Source: Chloroflexota bacterium
Lineage (GTDB): Bacteria; Chloroflexota; Dehalococcoidia; Lucifugimonadales; Australimonadaceae
DNA: 38,393 bases
Direction: 5' to 3'
NCBI GenBank assembly: GCA_009838965.1
Contig: VXQP01000016.1
Location: forward strand, 1 to 38,393
Of this stretch, positions 1-7,089 are shown piece after piece (the stretch's first letter is position 1; each line of letters starts with the position of its first letter). The notes beneath the pieces are model-generated. The model was given only the letters and a program-made list of their open reading frames with translations, was not told where the DNA came from and did not search any database. A program made the position numbers and the translations under genes.

Positions 1-2
1 AG

Positions 3-710
3 GTTCAGCGGGGCATCGACGTGCTCATCTGCCACCCGAGGCTGGTGCAGACCGGCCTCGACCTGATCGATTTCCCCACCATCTGCTGGTACGAGACGGA
101 CTACTCGGTCTACACGATGCGGCAGGCCTCGCGCCGGTCGTGGCGCATCGGCCAGAGCCGGCCGGTGCGGGTCGTGTTCATGGCCTACAGGAACAGCCTG
201 CAGGCCGATGCCCTGAAGCTGGTGGCGAAGAAGCTTCAGTCCTCGCTGGCGGTGGAGGGCGAACTGCCGGAGGACGGACTCGCCGCCTACGGCGACGACG
301 GAGACGACCTCATGCTCGCGCTGGCGCGGAAGATCGTGAACGGCGATGAGGATGAAGCGGAGACGGTGGAGGCGGTCTTCGCGGCTGCGCGGGACGCCGA
401 GTCCACCGCCGAAGAGTACCTGGTCGACGACGGCTGGAAGTCAGCGGACGTCGAGCCGGAGACCGCCGTGGTCGACGGCAACGCCATCGGCATCGAACCG
501 GCGGTCGAGCCGTTCCCAGGCAACGGCAGCCGCGACGAGGACCGGGAGCCGCAGCAGACGCTGTTCTCCTGGGCCGAGTTCATGGCCGATGGGCTGGTGA
601 GGCCGAAGGGCCGCAGCCGCAAGCCGCGGCCCGCGAGCCTCTCCATGTTCGAGTGGGCGCTCGGCATGGAGCGGGAGCGAGAGACCGAAATCGTGGCAGC
701 GTCAGAGTGA
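3..710 (+). CDS. SNF2-type helicase, C-terminal part (5' end outside window)
   Basis: The reading frame is open from the window edge, so the start lies upstream. What remains is the end of the second RecA-like domain of a superfamily 2, SNF2-like helicase. The stretch CHPRLVQTGLDL is motif V-like, and RRSWRIGQSRPV, about 30 residues later, is the motif VI region that binds ATP at the domain interface. A long acidic, low-complexity tail of about 120 residues follows. It ends with two short hydrophobic motifs, QQTLF and SLSMF, that resemble sliding-clamp-binding peptides. Helicases with this kind of tail are, as I recall, usual in integrative elements and phage-like islands, which fits the neighbours. 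The substrate and system cannot be stated from the C-terminus alone. A DISARM-type or element-replication role are both possible. Confidence 0.75.
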   Translation, partial: VQRGIDVLICHPRLVQTGLDLIDFPTICWYETDYSVYTMRQASRRSWRIGQSRPVRVVFMAYRNSLQADALKLVAKKLQSSLAVEGELPEDGLAAYGDDGDDLMLALARKIVNGDEDEAETVEAVFAAARDAESTAEEYLVDDGWKSADVEPETAVVDGNAIGIEPAVEPFPGNGSRDEDREPQQTLFSWAEFMADGLVRPKGRSRKPRPASLSMFEWALGMERERETEIVAASE

Positions 711-723
711 CGGCGTTGGGTGA

Positions 724-792
724 GGGGATGCCGCCGGTTACAGCCGGCGGTATCCCCGGCATTGGGGCGTCTACCGATTCCGCCACTGCCCC
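724..792 (-). other. tRNA-Leu-like remnant with strong hairpin
   Basis: Read on the minus strand from about 792, the sequence GGGGCAG is followed by TGGCGGAATCGGTAGACGC, a close match to the D-arm of bacterial tRNA-Leu. The anticodon arm is too short, and the T-arm region lacks the TTCGA loop, so this is not a working tRNA. The 3' half forms a 14-bp hairpin at 724-757 with one G-U pair and a 6-nt loop. On the plus strand the same hairpin lies 13 nt after the helicase stop and could act as a terminator, although no T-tract follows. It is probably a decayed tRNA or a relic of an attachment site. Confidence 0.4.
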
Positions 793-890
793 ACTCGTCC
801 TCGTGATTCTACCACCGGTTCGCCGTAACACCCTTGACGCATGCGCGGCCCTCGTGGGACGCTCAGCCTGAACTAATCAGGAGGTGGCTC

Positions 891-1079
891 ATGCCTCGAG
901 AATACAAGCTCATCGTATGGTGGGCCGTGCTCGCGGCCCTGCTATCGCTGGGCGTGCTGCTGGTGGCCTCATGGACTGAGGTCGATGTGTCCGTGGGTCG
1001 GGCGATCCTGGTCAGTATGGTCGGCAGTGCATTCCTGCTTGGGGTGCTCCTCGCGGGCAATAAGGCCCGGCGCCGATGA
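891..1079 (+). CDS. Small two-helix membrane protein, unknown function
   Basis: A 62-residue protein. I chose the ATG at 891 because AGGAGGTG sits 4 nt upstream; a longer reading frame from 834 has no comparable ribosome binding site. The sequence has two hydrophobic segments, roughly residues 8-26 (WWAVLAALLSLGVLLVAS) and 36-54, joined by a short loop (WTEVDVSVGR) with both charges, and ends in a basic tail, NKARRR. The positive-inside rule suggests both ends face the cytoplasm. I recognise no family. It sits between the helicase and the restriction operon on the opposite strand, in a mobile-element context. Confidence 0.6.
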   Translation: MPREYKLIVWWAVLAALLSLGVLLVASWTEVDVSVGRAILVSMVGSAFLLGVLLAGNKARRR

Positions 1080-1164
1080 TTCAAGCTGAGACACTACCGA
1101 AGCGAAAAGCGGAACCCCACCTTGGGTTTGCACGCTCGGGTCGTAGTATCACGAGGCACAGGGG

Positions 1165-1257
1165 GTGCGAGATGATGGACAAGACCTAAAGGACCTATCC
1201 TTCTTTGCAGCGACCGTCGTGGTAGCACTCATCATAATCGCGGTATACAGCGCATAG
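1165..1257 (+). CDS. Putative 30-aa single-pass membrane peptide
   Basis: A GTG start is preceded by GAGG at a 7-nt distance and opens a 30-codon frame. The product has a charged N-terminus (MRDDGQDLKDL) and one hydrophobic helix of about 17 residues (FFAATVVVALIIIAVYSA). The charge-then-helix layout is typical of small toxic or regulatory membrane peptides, but no family can be named from so few residues. No convincing gene is seen between its stop and the end of the PIN gene at 1463. Confidence 0.35.
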   Translation: MRDDGQDLKDLSFFAATVVVALIIIAVYSA

Positions 1258-1462
1258 GCTCTCCTTCATCTCCAGAAGAGCATTGACGACGTGATCGTCC
1301 GGTCTATCGCAAGAGTTCCTCAGAGTCGCACCCTCTCGATGAAGAGCGACGAAGAGCAGGGAGTAACGAGGAAGGATTGCTCAGAAGCATCGCCTCCAAG
1401 AAACCCAGTTCCTAACCGTTTGGATGAGCTTCGACCCATTGGATATCCACCTTGGGGAGCCA

Positions 1463-1936
1463 TCAAGGAATCGGATCGTGCCACCGCAGACCTGAGAACC
1501 TCGCGAAGTCCGAGTCGTGCGTGTGGAGGGTCGCGTCTGCTTCCATCGCCAACGCCGCGATATGTGCGTCAGGAACCAGCCCTGGGCCGGTTCCTGGAAC
1601 GGACAGGTTCTGGTGGAGGTAGTCCAGGTGACTGTCGCCAGGATTGAGCATGGCAACGTGCGGATACCCAAGCCAGCCTCTCACGTGGCCTGCCGCGTCG
1701 GAGGGGGATAGTGGGGATGTCACTATGCGGCTATTGGACATGATTCGGATGAACCCGGTGGCGACGGCCCAGGGTATTCCGACAGGTTCATCGTCACGCA
1801 TCAGTCCTTCCCACCACTCCCGTGCCGTGGCGTGCAGGTCAGCACCGTCGTTGTAAGCGTAGACGAGCAGGTTGATGTCCGGCACGATCACGTCACACGT
1901 CAGCCTGCGCACGAAGGTGACGTTCCGTGTCTTCAT
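1463..1936 (-). CDS. PIN-domain ribonuclease, VapC-like toxin, last gene of the hsd operon
   Basis: A 157-residue PIN protein. VapC-type PIN enzymes are Mg-dependent endoribonucleases that use clustered acidic residues. Here these are D20 (VPDINLLVYAY), E40 (AREWWEGL), D123 (VPDAHIAALA) and D141/D143 (THDSDFARF). The motif set matches the VapC subgroup that ends in DFARF..GLRW..P, so the active site looks intact. The chosen ATG overlaps the end of hsdR by about 44 nt. A GTG at 1891, one base after the hsdR stop, would start the protein right at the first strand of the fold and is also plausible. No VapB-like antitoxin lies next to it, which is unusual. It is transcribed in line with the restriction operon and is probably part of it. 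Confidence 0.8.
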   Translation of the reverse strand: MKTRNVTFVRRLTCDVIVPDINLLVYAYNDGADLHATAREWWEGLMRDDEPVGIPWAVATGFIRIMSNSRIVTSPLSPSDAAGHVRGWLGYPHVAMLNPGDSHLDYLHQNLSVPGTGPGLVPDAHIAALAMEADATLHTHDSDFARFSGLRWHDPIP

Positions 1937-4900
1937 CTTCGAGAACCTGCTTCATGGCCTTGGGGTCGTCCATACCCGGCTTCAAGGTGCTTCGGTTGGG
2001 AACCAGTCGAAAATCGGGTGGGGATACTTCGGGCACACGTGCTGCTTCTGCCTTGGCCTCAGCATCTGCTAGGCTGTCCACCGGTTCCCGCTCAACGTAC
2101 GTTCTGGCGAAGTTCATCTCCGAAACCCACTTGTTGAACGATTCGTTATCGTTGAACTGCTTGAACAGTTCGGCGTGATCGGTCAACAGGGCCGTGATGA
2201 CCCGCAGCAACGCTCTGTCATGCTCGATACGGGCGTTCTGCCGGTCAGAGTTGGCCATGGCGTTCCGATACGCCCTGTCCGCTGCCACCTTCCACGGCAA
2301 CTCTTCGGCGATGACCTTCAGAATTTTGTCCTGGTCCTTCCAGTCGATGTTCCCGAACCGTTCATTGAACTCCCTGATGATCTTAGAAAGCCGGTCCATC
2401 TCCCGTTCAGATTGGTGTCCAACGCCCTCGGCAGGGACCGGGCCGACCTCCCTGTTCTCGTCGGCCAGTTGAATGGACCGCATTGCCTGCTTCTCCGCGC
2501 GGTAGCTGTCCATGTCGATGGCTCCGAGGATACCCTGCGAGAGATCGTCCTCTTCAGGAGCGGGTAGCTTGGGCACGAGGAACGTCAGGAAGATCGAGAG
2601 CTTCTCCCACGCCACTTGTGTATAGGGGAGCACGGCTACCAGGAAGGCATACGTACGCAGGAAGGCCTTGGCCTTGCCCTTGAATTCGACTTGCCCTGCC
2701 TCGTCCAGCCGCTCCCTGTACTCGGCGACACAGATGTCGAGGATGGGATCGAGTTGCTCGCGGCTGGCTCCCGCGAGGAACCGCTCTACCAACTCTTCGA
2801 CCTGTTGAGGGCTGTAGACCTGGGTGCCGTCCAACGCGGCCTTCAGGTCGTGCAGCCTGTTGGGGTCTGTCTCCTCCGACAGTATGGTCGTGCGGTAGTA
2901 GGGGGCGAAGGCGTCCTGGATGGTGTCGGCATCGTTGGCGAAGTCGAGCACGAATGTATCCTTCTTATTGGGATTAGCGCGGTTGAGGCGGGAGAGGGTC
3001 TGCACAGCCTTCACTCCCGACAGCGGCTTGTCGACGTACATCGTGTGCAGCAGCGGCTCGTCGTAGCCCATCTGGAACTTGTCTGCACACACTAGGAAGC
3101 GGTACGGCTCCTCCTGTATCCACTCGGCGATCAGGTTCGACGGAAAGCCGTTCAGGCGCGCTTCACTGACCCTCTCCCCACCGTATTCGGGCTCGCCAGA
3201 GAAGGCCACAATAGCCTTGTATGGGCTCTTTCGTTCAGACAGATAGTCACGTATAGCGTAGAAGTAGGCGATTGCACGGTGGATGCTACTGGTCACCACC
3301 ATGGCCCGCGCCTGCCCGCCGATCTTCCGCTGCCCGGCAGCATACTCATGGAAGTTGTCCACCATGATCTCAGCCTTCTTGCGGACCGCGTGGTCGTGCT
3401 CCTCCACGTAACGGCGCAGCTTCCTTCCAGTTCTCCTCACGTCGAACTCAGGGTCGCCCTCCACCGTCTTTATCAAGCGGTAGTAGCTGTCCACGGGTGT
3501 GTAGTGCGCCAGGACGTCGACGATGAAACCCTCCTGGATGGCCTGCTTCATGGTGTAGGAGTGGAACGGCTCGTGTTTCGTCCCCCCACCCTCGGGGACC
3601 GCCACGCCGAAGAGCTCCAGCGTCTTGTTCTTCGGCGTGGCGGTGAAGGCGAAGTAGCTGGCGTTCGACAGCAGCCGCTTGCTCTCCACGATGCGGTTGA
3701 TCCTGTCTTCAGCGGTATCTTCCTCTTCTTCGCTGCCCCTGCCTCCCAGCGCCTTGGACATGGACGCCGACGTCCGGCCGCCCTGGCTCGAATGCGCCTC
3801 GTCGATGATGATGGCGAACCTGCGCTCCCGGTGCTCGGTGCCAATCGCGTCCAGGATGAACGGGAACTTCTGCACCGTGGTGATGACGATGCGCTTGCCC
3901 ATGCGCAACAGTGCATGCAGCCCCTTGGAGTTCTCGGCATGGCCCACTATGGAGCCGACCTGCGCGAACTGCTTGATCTCCTCCCTGATCTGCTTGTCCA
4001 ACAGCCTCCGGTCCGTCACAACGACGACCGTATCGAAGACGTTCTCACCGCCCCGCTCCAGGCCAATCAGTTGATGTGCCAACCAGGCGATGGACTTGGA
4101 TTTGCCGCTGCCCGCCGAGTGCTGAATCAGGTACCTGAGCCCTACTCCCCTATCGGATGCATCCGCCAGCAGCCGCCGTACCACTTCCAGTTGGTGATAG
4201 CGCGGCCATATCTGCTCCCGCTTCTTGCGCCCGCTCTTCTCGTCCTTCGTCTCCACGATCTGGGCGTAGTTCTCGATGATGTTCGTAAGGCTGGCCCGTG
4301 TGAGGGTCTCCTTCCACAGGTAGTCGGTCTTGAGGCCATCGGGGTTCGGCGGGTTGCCGGCGCCGTCGTTCCAGCCCTTGTTGAACGGCAGGAACCACGA
4401 TTCCTTACCACGCAGGTGCGTGCAGAACCGCACCTCGTGCTCGTCCATGGCGAAGTGGACGAGGCAGCGGCCGAGTTCGAAGAGTCTCTCCCTCGGGTGT
4501 CGGTCGCGCTTGTACTGCTCCTCGGCATCAAAGACCGTCTGTTTCGTCAGGCTGTTCTTCAGTTCGAACGTGGCGACCGGGAGGCCGTTGATGAACAGGC
4601 AGAGGTCCAGCGCGAGATGAGTGTTATCGGTGCTGTACCGGAGCTGCCGCGTCACGCTGAACCGGTTCAGTCCGTAGAGCATGCTCGCCTTCTCGTTCCC
4701 CGGCGAAGGCGTGCCGTAGAGGAGGTCGACTTGGTGCGGCCCGTGCTTGATGCCGTTGCGTAGGACGTCGACCGAACCTCGCTTCGTAGTCTCGCTCTGT
4801 AGTCGCGCCAGGAACTTGGCGCGCGTGGGGCTGTCCTGTCCTAGGTCCAATGCCTCTGCAACCTTCGGTTGCGTCCCTACGAGGAAGGCAGACAGCTGCC

Positions 4901-5075
4901 CCAGGTCCACGCAGTACTCCGGGTCGTAGTCATGGGGGTCGCCGCATATCCAGCCCGCGCCGTAGGCCGCAGGACGCTCCGTCATCATGCTGCGGCCCGG
5001 AGAATCGCAAGGCGCACCCGTCAGCGCTTCAGAGATGAGGCGTTCAAGGCCCCTCTCGCTTGTGTCGGTGGTCAC
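1893..5075 (-). CDS. hsdR: Type I restriction enzyme, endonuclease/translocase subunit R
   Basis: A 1060-residue HsdR, the motor and nuclease subunit of a type I restriction-modification complex (R2M2S). It translocates DNA using ATP and cuts far from the recognition site. The N-terminal PD-(D/E)xK nuclease shows D157 and E171-x-K173 (VATFELKN). The SF2 motor follows with Walker A at about 318-326 (HSAGSGKS, K325), a DEAH box at 425-428, a TAT motif near 478-480, and motif VI (TLSRLNRANP) about 200 residues later. The C-terminal part would contact HsdM/HsdS. The GTG start at 5075 comes one base after the stop of the upstream DUF5615 gene, so translation is likely coupled. Length and motifs look complete, with no frameshift. 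The gene is separated from hsdS by a toxin-antitoxin-like pair, which is unusual. Confidence 0.95.
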   Translation of the reverse strand: MTTDTSERGLERLISEALTGAPCDSPGRSMMTERPAAYGAGWICGDPHDYDPEYCVDLGQLSAFLVGTQPKVAEALDLGQDSPTRAKFLARLQSETTKRGSVDVLRNGIKHGPHQVDLLYGTPSPGNEKASMLYGLNRFSVTRQLRYSTDNTHLALDLCLFINGLPVATFELKNSLTKQTVFDAEEQYKRDRHPRERLFELGRCLVHFAMDEHEVRFCTHLRGKESWFLPFNKGWNDGAGNPPNPDGLKTDYLWKETLTRASLTNIIENYAQIVETKDEKSGRKKREQIWPRYHQLEVVRRLLADASDRGVGLRYLIQHSAGSGKSKSIAWLAHQLIGLERGGENVFDTVVVVTDRRLLDKQIREEIKQFAQVGSIVGHAENSKGLHALLRMGKRIVITTVQKFPFILDAIGTEHRERRFAIIIDEAHSSQGGRTSASMSKALGGRGSEEEEDTAEDRINRIVESKRLLSNASYFAFTATPKNKTLELFGVAVPEGGGTKHEPFHSYTMKQAIQEGFIVDVLAHYTPVDSYYRLIKTVEGDPEFDVRRTGRKLRRYVEEHDHAVRKKAEIMVDNFHEYAAGQRKIGGQARAMVVTSSIHRAIAYFYAIRDYLSERKSPYKAIVAFSGEPEYGGERVSEARLNGFPSNLIAEWIQEEPYRFLVCADKFQMGYDEPLLHTMYVDKPLSGVKAVQTLSRLNRANPNKKDTFVLDFANDADTIQDAFAPYYRTTILSEETDPNRLHDLKAALDGTQVYSPQQVEELVERFLAGASREQLDPILDICVAEYRERLDEAGQVEFKGKAKAFLRTYAFLVAVLPYTQVAWEKLSIFLTFLVPKLPAPEEDDLSQGILGAIDMDSYRAEKQAMRSIQLADENREVGPVPAEGVGHQSEREMDRLSKIIREFNERFGNIDWKDQDKILKVIAEELPWKVAADRAYRNAMANSDRQNARIEHDRALLRVITALLTDHAELFKQFNDNESFNKWVSEMNFARTYVEREPVDSLADAEAKAEAARVPEVSPPDFRLVPNRSTLKPGMDDPKAMKQVLEDEDTERHLRAQADV

Positions 5076-5076
5076 G

Positions 5077-5412
5077 CTATCCCTCGTCTCTCATCAAGAT
5101 GGGGACTTCCCGTACTTCTCCCGGCTGTATGCCTACCAACGCCTCTCGAACAACCGCTGTTCGCCGCGATATACGATTCCAATCGGCGTTCATCAGTACC
5201 ACTACGGCAATTCGTCCGTTCGACAAATTCTGTTGGTATCGGAGGTTCTGGTCGGTGGTGATCAACACCTCGAAACCGGCTTCTTCGGCTCTATCCAGCA
5301 AGTCCCCGTTGGACAAAGCGTCCCAGCCGTGTTCTCTGGCCTCTTCGACTTCATGGTCAGGGAGGCGGCGGCGCAGTTGCCTGGGGGTCCCGTTATCGAA
5401 CAGGATGCGCAT
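5077..5412 (-). CDS. DUF5615 PIN-like protein, probable toxin of a type II TA pair
   Basis: About 111 residues, starting at the ATG at 5412 (a TTG at 5418 is possible). The sequence fits DUF5615, a PIN-like (Mut7-C-related) fold. It begins MRILFDNG with an early Asp, continues with HGWDALSNGDLLDRAEE, and has the TTDQNLRYQQNL strand-helix motif with a second Asp. These acidic positions are the expected metal-binding residues. In many genomes DUF5615 genes lie directly behind DUF433 genes, and the pair is predicted to act as ribonuclease toxin and antitoxin. Here the reading frame overlaps the DUF433 gene by 20 nt, which supports such a pair. RNase activity is inferred from family, not shown. 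Confidence 0.8.
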   Translation of the reverse strand: MRILFDNGTPRQLRRRLPDHEVEEAREHGWDALSNGDLLDRAEEAGFEVLITTDQNLRYQQNLSNGRIAVVVLMNADWNRISRRTAVVREALVGIQPGEVREVPILMRDEG

Positions 5413-5641
5413 CGGCAACCACGAGATCGGCGCGGAGTTCCTGCGCCGTGAACGCCAGAACCGCGCTCACCTCGGATTCGGATACTCCTCCAAACCAGTC
5501 GATGAATTCATAGATGGTGGCTCCTCCCGCCAGATTATCGAACAGAACGTATAGGGGCAGACGCGTGTTCTTGAACACCCACGCCCCGCTCACCTTGCCG
5601 GGGATTTGCTCAACCGTCGGGCACTTCGACCAGTTAATCAT
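5393..5641 (-). CDS. DUF433 protein, probable antitoxin partner
   Basis: An 82-residue protein with the DUF433 pattern. The N-terminus runs CPTVEQIPGKVSGAWVFKNTRLPL, and the middle, LFDNLAGGATIYEFIDWFGGVSESEVSAVLAF, is the helical DNA-binding-like part found in VapB-like antitoxins. Its start codon overlaps the hsdS stop by 4 nt (ATGA). It has an unusually strong ribosome binding site (AGGAGGTGA) inside the end of hsdS, so it should be translated at a high rate relative to its neighbours, as expected for an antitoxin. It probably neutralises the downstream DUF5615 protein and may repress its own transcription. Confidence 0.8.
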   Translation of the reverse strand: MINWSKCPTVEQIPGKVSGAWVFKNTRLPLYVLFDNLAGGATIYEFIDWFGGVSESEVSAVLAFTAQELRADLVVADAHPVR

Positions 5642-7089
5642 ATGCTCACCTCCTCTGCGATTGCAGGTTCTTCCTCGGCATAGTGGATTGTTTCGGCCAA
5701 GCCGTTCTGCTGTGGGTCGCCTTGTCCTATCGGTTCATGGTCGTCGGCATCTTCGAGCAGTTGCGCCGCCACTTCGCGCACGTCCAGCTTGCCCGTCACC
5801 ACGTCAGAGATGAGCCGGGTGCGGTACTCCTCGACCAACTCAACTTGGCGGCGGGCGCGGGTGATGGCGGCGTCTATGCCGTTGATGGCCTTGTCGACAT
5901 ACTCAATGATGGCGTCTTGTTCAGCTTTGGGTGGGCACAGTAAGGGAATATCTAGGAAGGATTCGGCGTAAAGCCGCAGCCTTGAGTGGGTGATGCCAGT
6001 TGATCGAGCAGCATAGTTTGCCCTGTATGCCTCTGTCCGGAGTATGAAATCAACGTAATCAGGGTTTAGTCTCTCATCTCGAATCGGGCGGTAGACGCCA
6101 TAGGATGGGCTGACAAGGCCACTCTGCCGAGCGACTCCCAAGGCCGCCATGTATGCCCACATGGTGTTGATAACGATGTCTCCGGGCCTGCATATCTTGT
6201 AGCCGATATTGGATTCGGATCGGAACATCGTGACTGTATTCTTCCGTAGAGTCACCCCCGTGATGTGTGATACCGACATCAAGGCTTCTTCACCAGTGGC
6301 TGATCGTTCATCTGTTACCCGATAGAAGAACTTGGCACGCCGCACCTCCCAGTGCTCTGACACGTCGCCGAGCCACTCGACGCCGGAGGGCTTGAGGCGG
6401 ACGATGGGGTCGAGGCCCCGGGTGACAACTTGGGTGATGATGGCCCGCCTCTCTTCCTCTAGCAGCGCGATGAGCTTCCGCTTGACAGCGACGTACCGCC
6501 GGATGCGCCGGTCCACGTAATCGAGGTACCGCACGATGGCTCGTTGCTCGGAAAGGGGTGGGAGGGGAATCTGAACGGATCGGATGCCCGCGTGAGTGAG
6601 GCCATACCTCGTCACACCATTCGCCTTCACATGAAACTGGTAGGCAACCACCCTACTCCGAAAGGTCAGGGCTAGATATGCACCTAGCACCTCGTTGGAA
6701 GGGCGTAGCAAGGCCAAATGGTAGCCAGCGAGAAGGTCATGAGCTGATTCCACCACCAGAGAGGGAATGCCGATGTCGTCCCAAGCCTCGGAGTCTTTCG
6801 TGATAAGGACATCGCCGGGCTCTAGTCTGAATCTCTCAATCTCGTTCCACGAAGCTGTTGCATTCATGAAGGGCATGGCATCAGTGATGCGGTCATTCTT
6901 ATAGACATCGACGTAGTTGCAGAGTCGAACAGGCAATTCGTTCTCCTTGGTGTGCTTATCAACATTACTGACACGCATGTCGGCGACGGAGCGAATCCGC
7001 CTAATCTCCCAGCGCTCAGGCACGTCTTCCAGCCACTCGACACCGGAGGGTCGGTAGGAAGGGTAGGACTTGAGCCTCTCCATTGTCAT
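5638..7089 (-). CDS. hsdS: Type I restriction-modification specificity subunit S
   Basis: A 483-residue HsdS that sets the DNA sequence recognised by the methylase and restriction complexes. The layout is two target recognition domains, each opened by a similar segment (PSYRPSGVEWLEDVPERWEI near residue 10 and LKPSGVEWLGDVSEHWEVRR near 233). Each domain is followed by a helical spacer: PPLSEQRAIVRYLDYVDRRI with its coiled coil around 175-225, and PPKAEQDAIIEYVDKAINGI near 390. The recognised site would be bipartite; its sequence cannot be read from the protein. The start overlaps the preceding 494-aa gene by 4 nt (ATGA). Two distinct recognition domains and an intact frame argue that it is functional. 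Confidence 0.93.
   Translation of the reverse strand: MTMERLKSYPSYRPSGVEWLEDVPERWEIRRIRSVADMRVSNVDKHTKENELPVRLCNYVDVYKNDRITDAMPFMNATASWNEIERFRLEPGDVLITKDSEAWDDIGIPSLVVESAHDLLAGYHLALLRPSNEVLGAYLALTFRSRVVAYQFHVKANGVTRYGLTHAGIRSVQIPLPPLSEQRAIVRYLDYVDRRIRRYVAVKRKLIALLEEERRAIITQVVTRGLDPIVRLKPSGVEWLGDVSEHWEVRRAKFFYRVTDERSATGEEALMSVSHITGVTLRKNTVTMFRSESNIGYKICRPGDIVINTMWAYMAALGVARQSGLVSPSYGVYRPIRDERLNPDYVDFILRTEAYRANYAARSTGITHSRLRLYAESFLDIPLLCPPKAEQDAIIEYVDKAINGIDAAITRARRQVELVEEYRTRLISDVVTGKLDVREVAAQLLEDADDHEPIGQGDPQQNGLAETIHYAEEEPAIAEEVSI

Noticed and set aside
724-792. Functional tRNA-Leu
   Set aside because: Anticodon arm too short and no normal T-loop, so kept only as a remnant.
3279-4763. 494-codon open frame opposite hsdR
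   Set aside because: Antisense of the conserved nuclease and motor motifs of hsdR; no recognisable domain or start signal.
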